Of a stretch of DNA of 64,000 nt, positions 1 through 13,200 are shown in pieces; the first letter of the stretch is position 1; each line of letters opens with the position of its first letter. The stretch comes from Monomorium pharaonis (Eukaryota; Arthropoda; Insecta; Hymenoptera; Formicidae): NCBI RefSeq assembly GCF_013373865.1, contig NC_050476.1, forward strand, positions 1,440,826 through 1,504,825, read 5' to 3'. The notes under the pieces are model-generated. The model saw nothing but the letters and a program-made list of their open reading frames with translations, had not been told where the DNA came from and did no database searches. The position numbers and the translations under genes were made by a program.

Positions 1-584
1 AAGAAATAAAAGAAAGTTATTTTCGGCGAACAGTTCCGCATAATGAGAGTCCCTTTTCCGTCTGCAACCTGGTCTCTCATAGTTTTACAAACAAGAAAAA
101 ATTGTAATTCGATAGATCTTGATCAAAAGAGTTCAGGCTAACGGTTAATCGGCGAAGAACCAGCGTGAGAGATGATAATTGACGACGATCTTCCGCGATT
201 CCCGAAAACGCGAAATAAAGACTGTTCCCAACCGTGGGTCAGCGCGTTGCTGGACCGCAGCCGCCAATAGATCCCTCTGCGCGAAGTGTCCTCGTCGTTC
301 GGGGGACACCACCGATTTCGCTCCTTTTTCCGTTTGAGGCGTGCCCAACTGCCTTAATCAGCGAGTTCTGAGCGACCACTGCCACAACACGTCGCGCGCG
401 CCGAGCGCGACTTTACTCTTTTAGCAAAATGAAGGAATGAAGCTGAACGTGGGAGTTCCGCGTTCTCTCTCGCGTGCAGACGAACCTTCGGGAGTGACGC
501 GGACACGGACACGTGCATTTCGTTCCCTAGTGTAAATAGATAGATATTTAAGAATCGTCTCCCTCTGCCGTTTCTCCTTCGATT

Positions 585-630
<46 letters not shown>

Positions 631-2101
631 TATATTAGATAGATTTTAATAATTTATTCTCTAGCTAGAGAGAAATCTTCTCGTATTTATATTACGATAA
701 TATTACATGTATGTCGCACGATCCAACTCGTACTAGCGTAAACACGCGTTTAGAGGGAATAGTCGATACCTCGAGTTTAGAGCGCCGGCAAGAGAGAGGA
801 GAGAGTTAGAAAGTGAGAGAAAGGAGAGGGTGTGCCTCTCAAAGGGTGGCAGAATTTGGCTGTCACGATCGACGGTTTTGAAAAAGAAAACAAAAAAAAA
901 TCTCGTCTCGGTTATTGTAAATGCCGCAAGGGAACAAGCATTGTAAGAAGACTGTTTATTGTCAATTTCAATAAGGATCATTAACTTAGGAAGCCACGAA
1001 TTATAATAATTACTCGAGTTAATTCCTCAGCGTCACGCACATCTGTGAGTGAAGCAAATAAAAAGTTCGAATTTAATACCTCACAGCATCCGTTCCGGTC
1101 ATGCCTTCCGTTGTCTCTCACGTTTCAGGGCGAGATCCGCGCGGTCTTGGTTTTCGCGCGGTTCGCCAAAAGCTGGAAAAAAAGTTTCTCTTTAAGTTTT
1201 AGCCTTACATCGTTTTCTCCCTCGCATGTAATTCTAGCCGTTTGCCGTTTCGTCGGTGAAAATCTGTAAAACATACTCTGTTAGACGTGTTACGAGAACG
1301 ATCGGATGATTCAGCGTTAAATTATTAATAATCGTATCTTTCTTTGACATTTTCGTACGAATAAACTGTTCAATCGAAAAATATTGTCGTCTGCGTATGT
1401 TGCCTTGCCTTTTATTCCGACTACTCCATTAACGTTTGACCAGTTATCCTTTCCAAGGACGGATGGAATATTAATGTTTGTTAAACTTATATTATCTTGC
1501 CAACGTTGGACAAGTGAAACGATTAAAATGAATAATGGTGCAATTTGAGTATTGACGATTTTATTTTGCTCTATTAAATAAGAAAAATAAATTTTTATGC
1601 ATGTTGCACCTTAGAGAAATACGAGTACAAATAAATGCAAGATTATTAAAATCATTATGATTCCATACATCTCAGACTATAGTTAACGTACATGTTAATC
1701 GATACATCGTGACTTCATTATTCTCTACAGCCGCACAAGGTAAGTACGTTTCATTTTATAGTGATATTGAAACTGAGATAATATAATTTTTTCTAAATAC
1801 TAAATACTTCTAAAAATTGATTAATAGGTTAAATAGGAGAAATATATTCCTCACTTTGTGAAATTTTAAATATCTTTGTTACAAGATATATATATATATA
1901 TGTATGTAAAATATACAAAATTTATTATAGAATTTTGAATTTACGGAAATTAAGTTTATTTAAAAGTGCGCTATTTTGACGTTTTATTATAATTGATTAT
2001 AATTCGCTTTCAGCTCTTTGATTATTTTAAAATTATGGAAATTTTTAGATTTGATTTCTTCGCTTTACTCGCTGTCACGAAAATAAATCACTGAGTCTGT
2101 T
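1..2101. other. intergenic stretch downstream of Tsp
   Basis: No protein-coding gene was recognised here; the short open frames have no recognisable domain. The stretch holds a TA microsatellite near 585-645 and short purine- or pyrimidine-rich runs. A sequence at 1729-1745 reads as a splice acceptor, nine bases, then a GTAAGT donor on the plus strand; it is listed as a low-priority finding. The last part, close to 2101, should include the 3' UTR of the minus-strand thrombospondin gene. Confidence 0.5.
585..645. repeat. TA microsatellite
   Basis: A run of alternating T and A with one C interruption (about 589-632). It is a simple repeat with no gene content. Confidence 0.85.
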
Positions 2102-3370
2102 TTAGAACTCGTAATTCATTCTGCGTTGGCTTATTTGCTGTTGATGGTTGCTAGCAATTTCCACCTGAACTTCTCTCTTCACATTATCAGGTAATTCATC
2201 CCACACAGTTTTAGGCACGGGGTCTGAAAAATAACGTTAATCCATCATTCCTAAACGTCATATTTGCAGTTATTTTGAGCTTAAAGCATCCTGTGAATTT
2301 CCGTGCAAATTATTTTGTTAAATTTACATTACACTTAAAATAACTATATCGCGTTTCTTAATTAAATTATAATATAGAAATAATTTAATTTCTAATAATT
2401 AATTAATTACGTCTGTACTTTATAAAAATCGCTATCAGGATTACTCGTTTTACCTGTACACTTGTACATTAAATCCGACCAGGTGATCCTCTCTTGCGAG
2501 AAGCAATAGACACCCAGTTTACCACCTTGCAGAGTCGAATCGAACACATTTCCGGAGTCGGTTACCAGCTGCGTGCCCTGATATAGCCAAAATCTAATCA
2601 GGCCGATGTTAGGCCTGTGCAACAGATGCCATCTGTACGACACTCTTGGCTGCCAGCCGATTTTGTTTGGATCCCTCCACAGGACCCTCACCTGATTGGG
2701 TGTGTCTTCCTTGTGCCAGAGGCTGTTTCGCAGCATCTCGCCCGGTCCAGTATCGGACTGGACGAGTTTTAATATAACTCCGGGTTCGGCTTCAGCGCGG
2801 AATGGAGCTGGTTCCCAGTAAACCTGCTCACCTCCCTTCCAGTAAACAACGTAGAAATGTCGATTATCCTGATAAGAGAAGACGAAGCCCACGAAATCGT
2901 CATCGTCGTCGTGGTTATCGACGTAGAAGGTTCCTTCAAAGTCCACGTTAGTAAGTTCGTCCGGTCCTGGACAGAGTAAACGATGGAAAAAGTAGAATTA
3001 ATTATAATCACCTTTCACATTTGTTGAATTTAAGTAGAGTATAGAAATTTATTCAAAGGACTTGGAGCTTTTACGAAGTGTTTGAAATATATGTGCCTTT
3101 TTCGTGTAAAATCTTTATGATTTATGATAGATACAAGCTTACCTATCGCGATTCCGGGGTCGCTGTTAAGAAGCTGTTGAATCTCAGCACCTTGATGATG
3201 AATTTTCCATACGGGATCCTGTTGCGAGGTACCATAGGGATCGAGAGCGATCGTAACGTATTTACGGAAGTCGGTCGCCCATATTTTACTGTTATTGGGA
3301 CAGTTGTCGTGGATGTTGATGATCGTGTCGTTGTCATTGTCGTTCCAGCATGCGTCGCCAATGCCGTCGT
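2102..3370 (-). CDS. Tsp: Tsp exons 13-15: C-terminal lectin-like domain
   Basis: Exons 3143-3370, 2454-2966 and 2102-2223 encode the last type 3 repeat and the L-lectin-like C-terminal domain. Diagnostic family segments are SDPGIAIG, VDFEGTFYV, FVFSYQDNRHFYVVYWK and GVYCFSQE..WSDLMYKC. The open frame of exon 14 continues past the real donor at 2453; the ACAG|GTAAAA site there joins in phase to the terminal exon, which adds 41 residues ending in NYEF before TAA at 2102-2104. Confidence 0.93.
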
Positions 3371-3546
3371 CTATGTGCACAGAATGTATTAATCTTCACG
3401 TTTTCTTTTAATAACACTTCCTTTTTCCCCCCCACAGCTAACGACAGTTAATAATAATAATTAATCTTTCACAGACGACGAACTACGATATCCCGTTTAA
3501 AATCGAGAGAGCTTTGAACACAGCAACCTCATGTTTTAAAATAAAA

Positions 3547-3588
<42 letters not shown>

Positions 3589-6500
3589 GTGTGTGTGTGT
3601 GGTATAGAAAAGATCATGTTACTGTCTAAACGCTTTCAGAAAAGAGCCCGTTAAAGACTTACGATTAAGGTCACGCTGATCCGGGTTGTAGACGTAAAGA
3701 CAGTTATCGATCCTGTTGGGCACACCGTCTCCGTCGATGTCGTCGTCGCATTCGTCGCCCTCGCCGTCGCGGTCCACGTCGTTCTGTCCGGGATTCGGTA
3801 CGTCCGGACAATTGTCCTTGTCATCCTGGATACCGTCCCTGTCGCGATCCGCGTTAGTGTCGCAAACATCTCCAACGCCGTCGGCATCGATGTCTCTTTG
3901 GTCAGGATTGCTAATGTCAGGACAATTGTCGCAAGCGTCGCCGATACCATCCATGTCACTATCGCGCTGGTTCGGATTCTTTATTCTCATACAGTTATCT
4001 TGAGGGTTGTATATACCTGAACGATATCCCTTTATCAGCGACGTCATTTGATTATTGATAGGTTCGATTAATATTTCTCTAACGTGAAATAAAAAGAAGA
4101 AATAACGTGGAACGTGATTTTTTATTGAGAATATCTTCTTATTTCTTTTTAATTGGCATTTGATCCGGATATCCCTTTATCAATGACGTCATTCGCATGT
4201 TGATTGCCGATATCTTCAATTAATAATAAACATTCTAGTAGATTAGTAGAATGACGAAGTGATATGGACCACGACTTTTTGTTTCTTCTTATTATTTCGT
4301 TTTAATTGATATTTGATCCGGAATTTCTTTTCAACATTTAAAGTTTACCGTCGTCATCCAGGTCGTCATCACACGCGTCGCCCTCGCCGTCGTCGTCATA
4401 GTCCTCTTGATGCGGATTCCAATTCAACGGGCAATTATCACAGGCATCGCCAATCTTGTCGTTGTCGCTGTCCAGTTGGTTCGGATTGTAAATAAGCAGG
4501 CAGTTGTCGCCCAGATTCAATACGACGTCGTTGTCGGCGTCATCGTCGCAAGCGTCGCCGGTTCCGTCCTCGTCAGCATCTTCTTGGCCGCTGTTTGGTA
4601 CCGTTGGACAATTGTCAGCATGACAGCGACGGTCGTGGCAGCGAAGGCTCCTGTCGGGGATTCCGTCGTTGTCGCTGTCGGGACCACAGAAATGCCCGTT
4701 TCCGGCCCAACCGACATTACACTGAGAAAAATGCAAATTGTATAAATAAATTGTTTTTCAATCAGTAAAATTTAATAATTACTTTTGTTAGAATTAATTA
4801 AAAATCATTATAATAATTGCAAATGTCCAGAGAGTAAGAATTAAGATGAGGATTTTTCACTATTTTTCTAAATGATATCTTTTTTGGATTTATTCTACTG
4901 AGTTTACATGTAATGTATTTAAATTTTTTGGGATATTTTGCAGCTTTTATTTGCATAAAATTATTCAACTGAACTAGATCCAAGAATTCTGTATAAATTT
5001 CGATTTTTTGTTGTAATTATTATAACGATAATATAAGGAAGACACTTACCTTGCATGTATATTCGTTGATGTACATGGAGATACAATGAGCATTGACATC
5101 GCAGACCGTCACCATATCTGGACAGACGTCATGCTGAAGATGGCATCCCGCCGTTTGATTGCCAATGTAACCACTTCGACATGGGCCGCATCTGAAGGAT
5201 CCCTGCGAGAGCGGAGCAACATTCGTATTTGAAACGAAGAAATACGAGTAGATTCTGGGAGATGTTAAAATCTACCTCCGTGTTAATACACTCCGAATAG
5301 GGATTACATCCGCCGTTGTTGATCTCGCACTCGTTTATGTCCTGGCAGATCTGTTTCCGCGCCCTGGCTATCTCGATGCCGACGCCTTCCGTCATCGGTC
5401 CTGTGTAACCTGTCGGGCATCGGTCGCACCTGTATCCAGGATGGAGATTAATGCATCGCACGCCGGGATGACAGGGTCGCGCCAGCTCGCATTCATTTGC
5501 GTCTAGGCAGACCGTGCCGTTGCCCACGTATCCCAGTGGACATGAGCCGCATCTAAATTACATTTGAGAATTGACAAGATCCATAGATCTATAAAGTCTT
5601 ATTTAAAACATAGAATATAAATTGGAAGAATAATCACAAAGCTAAACAGACATGAGAATTTTCATTATTTCTTTACTAAATTTTTTAATTCGCTAATTAC
5701 GTAATTATGAAAAATGGATTACTGTTAAAGTTTCCGTACAGAAAGAATTTATTTCTCTAAAAATTATGACCGTGAAATGTTTACTTGAAATACGGTGGAC
5801 TATGAGTGGGATAGCATTTAACTTCTGGATGACAGGGGTGATGGTCACAGGGGTTTCTCATCCTCTCGCATTTTACACCGTCGCCAACGTATCCGCTTGG
5901 ACATCTGCCGCATCTGAAAGCAGAATTATGATAAAATTGCGACAGAAATCTTCATGGAATGATGAAATTCCATATAACGATTAAGTTTGTAAAAAATAAG
6001 ACTGATAAAAAAGTCTTATTCTTTTACAGACTTAATCATTACACAGACAAAACAGTTTTACTAAAGTAATTGAAAAATTGGCTGGATACAGATTTGAAAA
6101 TAACTGTGTCAGATACATTTCAAAATAATTCTGTAGGACTCTCAAGCTGATTATTAGAATGTCAAAACTTTCATTGCTTGCAAAACTTTTATAGGTTTAT
6201 ATCCGACATTTTTAGACACTTCAGTGAAACAGTTTTTTATGTATAGATTCAGGTGGTGTCGACGATTCTTTTACCTGTAACCATCATTGTCGTCATCGTA
6301 GCACCTCACTCCCTGGAAGCACGGCCGTTGAATGCAGGTGATGACGTGAATTTTGGAGCAGATCCGTCCGTCTCCGGTGTAACCGCGACGACAGGGACCA
6401 CATTCGGGTCCGCTCGGTGTGTTACGGCAATCGACGCCGGGGTAGCATGGGGAGTTATGGTCGCACGTGGACGGCTGCGGTGTTGTCACTACGGAATTAC

Positions 6501-9500
6501 CGGGATCACGGCTCGAATGACGAGTGAATTGCCAATTTTCGGGGGGTTTTCGATAGCCGGTCTCCCATACGCGCCGTGCGTATCGTCGAGCGGGCCCAGA
6601 AAATTATGCGACGGCCCAGCGTGTCGTACATGCACGTGCAAGCGGTATACATGTATACGTGTGCTTAAAGAGATCGACTTAAGATCGACGTCGCGGATCC
6701 TGCGCATTCTCGATCCTCTTAGAATAAGGACAATGTAGTAGAGATAACAGTGACGCAGTTGCAAAGCTATCGTAGTTTTAATTTAATTTCTGCTGATAGA
6801 ATATCAAACGTTATCTGAAGAAAATAGAGAAGAGAAGAGAAAGAGAGAGAAAGAGCAAAAAAAAAATCGCGATAATTAATTGCAACAGGATTTTTATATA
6901 ATTGTAAAATCGTCATTCAAAGAACGATGAACTCGGAGCAATTAGCGACGTTTGATCTTTGTGGATATCGCGTGCTAAAAATGCTTGAGTGAAAGCCTCC
7001 CCGCTAACTGCCCATATATTAAAAAAGATATCCAAATGCAAATATGTGTGCTACAGACGCAACGCAAGAATACAAGAGTCACAACAAAATTGAATTTTTC
7101 TAACAACAGGCATTTATTGCGTTGTAAGATTGCTTAATACAACTCGTTGCATATAAATAGGTGGTCTCCGCTGATAACGTACAGATTAAGTTGGAGGGTG
7201 TGAACGGACGACGCGCGTGAAATAAAGATTAATAAGATTCATTCAACTGGTATTACGATGCGGTTTTGGCTAGTTTCTAAGTTAAAAGAACTGTTATTTT
7301 ATTTTTTCGAGCACGTGTCCTTTCAATACGACTCACCGATGGGTGTACGACACGCCGCGCAGTTTTCGATCAAATGACGAAGATGCTGGGTTTCCATTCT
7401 CTAGAAAAACGAAAGGCAATGAGTCTTTCAAGTTACACGTATCTTTTTCCATAAATTGAATTATAATATAAAAATTGTCGACGATTTTTTTTTTTTGCTA
7501 AATGCTTTTATAATAAAACGTTAACTTTACGTAATCTTATTAAAGATTACGTTTTTACTTTATTTTAATAAAAAATCAATGCAAAAGCGTTAATTTAAGA
7601 TCCATTCCAATTACTGTACTGCTTAATTGCTTAACTTACATTTAGTTCCAGTTCCCTCCAGAGTTTCCTGGTAGCGTTGATTAATTCGTTCAAGGTTTTC
7701 ACAATTTGATCGTCAGTCTGGCAGACTGGAAAACACTTCTCGTGACAACACGTAAACCGACTTAATTTAACGTCTATTTATCTCACTCACCTCTCTCATC
7801 CAGACTCTGGATTCCGATGTCACCTCTCCTGGGCACTCTTTTCGCGGACGATTCATCCGATGAATCCGGCGTATCTACCTGACTCGGATAAGAGTATTTG
7901 TCCTGGCCATAGTACGGACTTCGACCAGGTCGTTTGGGACTTTTGGAAGATCCAAACTCAACAGACTCGTCTGATGAAAAAGGATTCTCGTTAGAATCAT
8001 AAGGACCCGATTCATTAGGTTGTTTAGTAGGACCTGATTGATCCGGTTTATCGAGCCTCGAACTCGACTGATCGGGTTTAGCAGGTCGAGATCCGTCTGA
8101 GTAATCATCCGTGTCACTTGATTTCGCAGGAGAAAATGGATCGAAAGAGTCATTTGGACCATATTTATCTGATTTGCTTTTGTCTTCTGGATGACCTGAG
8201 CTATCTTTCTTCTTGGATCGATCGCGATCGCTCGGACGATCACGGTGATCCTTCTTGTCGAAAGGTTTCTTGTGATCCCAGGGATGTTTCTTACCGGAAG
8301 ATGGAAGACCGTTATCCTGATCTGGTATACTTGATCCCCCTCCGTTCATTCCATCACTTGTGTCGATCCCATCAGATCGATCAATAGATTTCGTTTCATT
8401 TTTATCGGAATCAATAGGTTGTGTTTTCGGTACACCGGTGTCGAATATCGAAGGTTGCTTCATATCATCTAGATTGTCGGGGCATTGCTCTTTTCTTAAC
8501 ACCTCGGTGATGGTTGCGGACTGATACACTTTCAGCCGGCATTTTCGTTCTCTCAACTAAAAGAATTGTGAAGTGTTTCTTATTGGTTTAATATTATTGC
8601 TAATTGCATAAATTGGATTTAAATAAATTGTCGATTTTATCAAATATATATTGCATTTACTATTTTACAAAAAAATGTATACAATATACATATATTAAAG
8701 AAAAATTAACCACATTCTTAATACTGTTAAACTGCTGTTAAAATTAATATGACAATTTGAGAAATAATTTTAATTTTGTTAGTAAAAGAAATATACGAGT
8801 CCACGAGAATTGTCGAGAATAGAAAGTAACTGTAGAGTTATGACATTGCATTAAGACAGAAAATGTAATAATGTCAGTGACAGAAATAGGGCGCGAATAA
8901 TTCATTGAAACGAATTCAATTCATCCGAGTAGTCAGGGATCGTTGTGTCTGGGTTGGGTAAGCCAACCAGGTGCACGTAACAGAAGCAACTAGCTTAGGT
9001 CTCGTCAACCATATTTGGAAAGGCGTCGTCCCACGTTTGTGGACGTCACGAACAGCACGTAAATAAGAAACTGCCGTACGATCGTAAGCGAAGAAAGCGG
9101 CGTCGAGAAATAATATTGAATAAAATCGAAAATATGAGACAAGCGGAAATTTCTTTTTACGTTTAGACCTTGAGGGGCAATTTGTCAAACAATGTAATAG
9201 CGGTTGCGCGCTCTTAAATTATTCGGACAAAATGTGCTAATTAACACAACTAAAATCTGTACAGAGGCTGACGTACCGCGTTAGCCCAGATTTAATTTTT
9301 TAAGTTTGGGCTATTGTTGAAAATATTCTGTGAAAAATCAAAACTTACTACTTCCACGGACGAACTGTCCTCGGTCTGTGCTATGTCGCGGAAAGTTTTC
9401 TTGAACGGTATAGAGCCCTCGTAAATACAGTCGACGTACACGTCCACACGGGGATTAGGCTGCGCCTGATGCACCAGGATAATCAAACTCTGCAGAGGGG

Positions 9501-10279
9501 TGTTTACCGCGAGACTGTCCACGTTGACGTGCGAGGCACTGCGCCGACCAGAGTGATCGAGACTCTCAAGTATAACTGGAACGACGAACGTTATAAATAA
9601 AAATTCAAAGAGATCACGATTTAAATCTGCCAACTCACCGCGCTTTGTTCGCCGATCGAGTAAGAGCACCAGTTTTGTTTTCGTGCCGTGATATTTTACA
9701 GCTAACAGAGTCTCAATCGTACCGGTGAAGTGCTTCCTTCTGTCCTTGATGTTGGACAACGCGATAATGAACTCATCTTCGTACAGCACATCCTGCAGGC
9801 TCGCGGATAGAGCTGTCGTAAGGCGGCAGGATAAAAGGACAAAAGTAGAATAAGTAAAAACAGTCCTGCGTCGAATAAATCGCTTTTTTGTTAATTAATC
9901 AAAAGTTGCAGATATTTACTTTATATGTTTAAAAAAATATATAAATAATCCTGCTACAGAATAGAAGAGTGATCGTAGAAGTGTATTGGTCGCCGATGGC
10001 ACGTTACCGTCGGGTTTCTTGTCACATCGCGCCGGGAATGTAAAGATCCGTAGACAATAGCGGAAGAAAAATTTTATTTTCGCAGGAAGAGAACGCAAAC
10101 TGGAGTTGACGCGAATCGATGTAAAGTTCGCCAAGAACTTTGTCAATATGGAATTACTTTCTATAAATATTCATCACTTTCCTAACGCAATCCAAGTCCT
10201 TACCTTTGTCGGGTATGACGCTACCGTTGACGGCGCAGACAGCCAACACCCCGAGGATCAGTACGATCGGGATCCGCAT
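2102..10279 (-). CDS. Tsp: thrombospondin (Tsp), 15 coding exons
   Basis: Secreted, calcium-binding, oligomeric extracellular matrix glycoprotein of the pentameric (COMP/TSP5-like) thrombospondin group. In insects it acts at muscle-tendon attachment through integrins (family knowledge). I see exons, right to left, at 10204-10279, 9639-9812, 9349-9575, 7791-8556, 7640-7725, 7337-7400, 6275-6488, 5785-5913, 5276-5552, 5050-5202, 4349-4721, 3663-4016, 3143-3370, 2454-2966 and 2102-2223. Each has AG acceptor and GT donor signals and every junction keeps phase. Total 3756 nt, 1251 residues plus stop. Domain order: signal peptide, laminin-G-like N domain (about 25-235), charged linker (160-414), coiled coil (415-464), EGF-like repeats (about 465-735), type 3 repeats (about 735-995), C-terminal domain (about 1000-1230). 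No lesion seen. The ATG at 10279 is chosen because it opens a clear signal peptide. Identity is very secure; UTRs are not defined. Confidence 0.95.
3549..3601. repeat. CT microsatellite followed by GT run, in a Tsp intron
   Basis: A (CT)n tract is followed directly by a short (GT)n tract inside the intron between Tsp exons 12 and 13. Confidence 0.9.
3663..4721 (-). CDS. Tsp: Tsp exons 11-12: type 3 calcium-binding repeats
   Basis: Exons 4349-4721 and 3663-4016 encode tandem aspartate-rich repeats of the form D-x-D-x-D-G-x-x-D-x-C-D-N-C-P (for example SDMDGIGDACDNCPD and DRDGIQDDKDNCPD). Together they form the calcium 'wire' wrapped by the C-terminal domain in thrombospondins. Many Asp and Cys positions are kept, with no stop or frameshift. 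The EGF module ending CGPDSDNDG runs directly into this region, as in vertebrate COMP. Confidence 0.93.
5050..6488 (-). CDS. Tsp: Tsp exons 7-10: EGF-like repeats
   Basis: Exons 6275-6488, 5785-5913, 5276-5552 and 5050-5202 encode successive EGF-like modules with the CGxC...GYxGxG pattern seen in thrombospondins (for example ECGPCRRGYTGDG, RCGRCPSGYVGDG). Two modules start with calcium-binding-type consensus sequences (DANECELARPC and DINECEINNGGC). The first acceptor, CCGTAG at 6489, lacks a strong pyrimidine tract. It is supported because it alone joins in phase with the coiled-coil exon. The exon boundaries fall within EGF modules, as usual for the family. Confidence 0.9.
7337..7725 (-). 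CDS. Tsp: Tsp exons 5-6: oligomerisation coiled coil
   Basis: Exons 7640-7725 and 7337-7400 encode a heptad-like amphipathic segment (TLNELINATRKLWRELELN, then METQHLRHLIENCAAC). It ends in a Cys-Ala-Ala-Cys pair. In pentameric thrombospondins such a coiled coil plus a nearby cysteine pair assembles and covalently locks the oligomer. The exon ends in phase 1, and this is what fixes the weak TAG acceptor of the following exon at 6488. Confidence 0.9.
7791..8556 (-). CDS. Tsp: Tsp exon 4: long charged linker with an RGD
   Basis: One 766-nt exon encodes residues 160-414. After a start containing the last part of the N domain (CRLKVYQSATITEVL), the rest is low complexity, dominated by Ser, Asp, Pro and Lys. 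It has basic patches (KKHPWDHKKPFDKKDHRDR, DRSKKKD) that could bind heparin and repeated KPDQS-type motifs. Near its end, residues 403-405 are Arg-Gly-Asp (context PRRGDIG), just before the coiled coil. RGD is a classical integrin-binding tripeptide; whether it is exposed and used here is inference. No stop or frameshift is present. Confidence 0.88.
9349..10279 (-). CDS. Tsp: Tsp exons 1-3: signal peptide and N-terminal domain
   Basis: Exon 1 (10204-10279) encodes Met-Arg-Ile-Pro followed by a hydrophobic stretch and a small-residue cleavage region near residue 19-20, a good signal peptide. It ends in phase 1 before GTAAGG. Exons 9639-9812 and 9349-9575 encode the thrombospondin/laminin-G-like N domain, with beta-strand-like segments such as TKLVLLLDRRTKR and VDVYVDC. 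The intron between exons 2 and 3 is only 63 bp. In the family this domain binds heparan sulfate and integrins. The donor ending exon 3 is GTA|GTAAGT, which leaves the next exon in frame. Confidence 0.9.
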
Positions 10280-13200
10280 TCTGACGCGAGTCGACCCCGA
10301 CGCACCCCGTGCTAGTATTCGGTGTCGCCCGTGCGTTTCCCGAGAATTAAAAATCTCTCTTTCTCTTTGTCTCAGAACCGCGATGCGGTAAAGTCTGACG
10401 GGTATACGACAGCACGCGCGCGGATGCAGAAGGCACGGCCGCCGACTGGAGCGCGGATACGGACCGTTCGCGACTTTATACGTCGCCCACGAGAGTACGG
10501 TCTCACGAACGAGATTTCGTGCGTGCTACCTGCGGCCTGATACGCAGCGAGCAGAGAAAACGCTGATGAATTAAGATGAATCAAGATGATTGTTATTTTA
10601 TTATCTTAAAGATTACAAACTGTAATTATGGTTCTAAAAAAGTGGGACAACGTGACGGACTCATTTTGATGTAAAATTAATCTTGCGGCAATCGTTGCAA
10701 ATAGAAAGATAAGAATAAAGAAGTAAAGCTCGCTATCAAAATCTTTATTTGCGAATGAAATTTATAATTGAATTGTGGATCGGACGAACGGGAAGGAAGA
10801 AATTAATTTATGTAAAGATTTTACGTTTTACTGCATTATTGGATGCGTTGTATTAACCGATTCTGCGATTAAAAGTGAATAGTGGAGTAAGCAGTGTATT
10901 AATGCCGTATGATCTGGCTGAATGATTAGTCCTGATATCATCGATACATTACACCGACATTATTGTATGCATCCGCCTACGAGCTGTTTTTAACGATATG
11001 AAATAATCATAGCGGAAAGGCGCGTCAGAGCCGGCGCTAATATAAATTAAACGCTTCCTTCTACGGTGACACGAGGAACTTCTCGGTGAAATCGATTAAT
11101 ATACGATACATTCATCCGCACATTAGCATTTCGTTTTTTTTTGTTTTTTTTTGGAGTACTCGCATCTATAAAACTGTCACCATCACCGTAATGATACCTA
11201 CAGACTAGATATATGCGAAATATTTGAATACGAATCGAATCGAATCTTATCTGGATCGATTTGATTTAAATTTGATTCTGTACGATTTAAATCCGAATTA
11301 TTTAAAGGATTTTGAATACAAATCATATATTGACAATCTTATAAAATCATATTTAAAATAACTTATATATTATACAATTATTAATATTAATTTTTTTAGA
11401 TAAAAGTTTATTTTTTATATATTAAAATGCAATTTAACTATAATTATATTGTTAGTTGAATGTTATACTTCAATGATTAGATTTAATTCAATTCGATTCG
11501 ATCCGACATCAAAAAGCCTTGAATCGCACTCTACTATAGTCCTTACAAATATCGACAACAAAGAAATTCTATATGGAAACAGCAGTTTTATGTATTCATA
11601 ACTCCGGTTTCTTATTAATGTATTAATTTTTTTCACGGATAAAAAGTCAGTTCAATCTCGGATAGAGTTTCTGTGGCGGGAGTTTAGGTCTTTTCGATGC
11701 GATGGACCTTGCAACAGGTATGTAACAATGTCGCTGTAGTGTGCCAGTTACGCGTGTGTGGGAAGTGGTCCCACCTACACATCCACACCAGTTTCAAACC
11801 GTAGACATGTTGCAGAAAGCCTAGTTTCCTCCATGGTGATATACACGGTGTCTTCAAAAATAATTAGCGTCTTCTGTCCGAAATTTAATCGTTGAATTCA
11901 ACGTAGCAATCGAACGCTGCCTATTGAACTTATCAGCGTGATCTGTGCGTAAGAAACGTCGTGACGTTAAATACAATTTTACAAATTGGACGTTTGTGAC
12001 CTCAACATTATAAATTTTGGAAAACTTCTTTTAATTCTCTTTTGTCGGATTTCATACTTGACGACGTTTCGTCGATGCTTCTGATTTTGCAAGTAGATTA
12101 ATTAGTCGCAACATCGTGGGACCTCGTAAACTTACGGACGGACTACATCATCGCTATTATCGATTTTAATGTCGCGAGAATGTTTTGTATTTCCGTTTCG
12201 ATACGTCATGCCGCATTTTTCGTCCACGCGATACACGCGCCGTTACGAACGCGCGGAACGAAAGGGACCGCTTCGCCCGCTGCCGTCATTTCGTCTCCGT
12301 CATTAACTACGTTTTAGCCGTGTCGGATGCTGACCGAGACTTTGTGGCCGCGCCGTACCACGCGATCAATTTTACATCCTAATTGACCGACATTGCGGAT
12401 ACTATGTGCGGGTTGAGTCTGATATGTGTAACTAGCCCGTTACATATATACCAGACCCCGGAACGGAGTCACGCGGATTTAACTCAATTCAAGCTGTGAG
12501 CTGGCGAATGTTGTAGCGATGCGTCTGATTCCGGGAAAGACGCTCATGATGACTTCCTTACCTGTTATGGACCGAAATACATCATTACGTCTAGCACATT
12601 ACGTTACTCGAGTAGGAATGGTAGTTAGCGCTATTGTGAATAACTTAAAAATTATCTAAAATTATCTAAAAGAAAGATTAACAAAATGCAAGTATATGTT
12701 AAATAAAATAAAAATAATTTAACTTTAAATTTGTGCAAATAAAAGAGGGAACTGTATGTATCATTTTAAGTAGATAATTTTAAATTATTGTTGAGTAATC
12801 AATTTATGATATAAAGGCAATGTATTTTTTTTTTTCTAAAACTTTATTCTTAAAAAATAAAAGTTTTCCAAATAATTTAACTAGATAAATTTGAAGACAT
12901 AATTTTTTTTAAGATATACATAGATGGAGGTAATATACATTTTAATAATTTAATGAAATAAACATTGGTAATCAATATGCATGGCATAAATTAGAAATTA
13001 TATGTACAACTGTTTTACTATTTATTTATATAAAATATAATATACAGATAGATAGAAAATATGTACAGATAGAAACATACAGATTGATTACGCGAGTTTA
13101 TTCTTTCAAGTTAACGAAAGAGAATCGCGCAGAACGCAAACGCACACATTTTGTTCGACATATTTTTCTTCCTTATAAAAATATACGGAACATAAGCGGT

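Noticed and set aside
733..981. 82-codon minus-strand frame
   Set aside because: Low-complexity Phe/Leu/Ser content and no splice or domain support.
3651..3959. Alternative-frame ORFs over the Tsp type 3 repeats, both strands
   Set aside because: Shadows created by the GAC/GAT-rich coding sequence; the true frame gives the Asp/Cys pattern and joins neighbours in phase.
6253..6738. 161-codon plus-strand frame
   Set aside because: Antisense shadow of the first EGF exon plus intron; no domain.
11848..11900. Possible end of a DNA transposon (ACACGGTGTCTTCAAAAATAA)
   Set aside because: No matching inverted end or target duplication found nearby.
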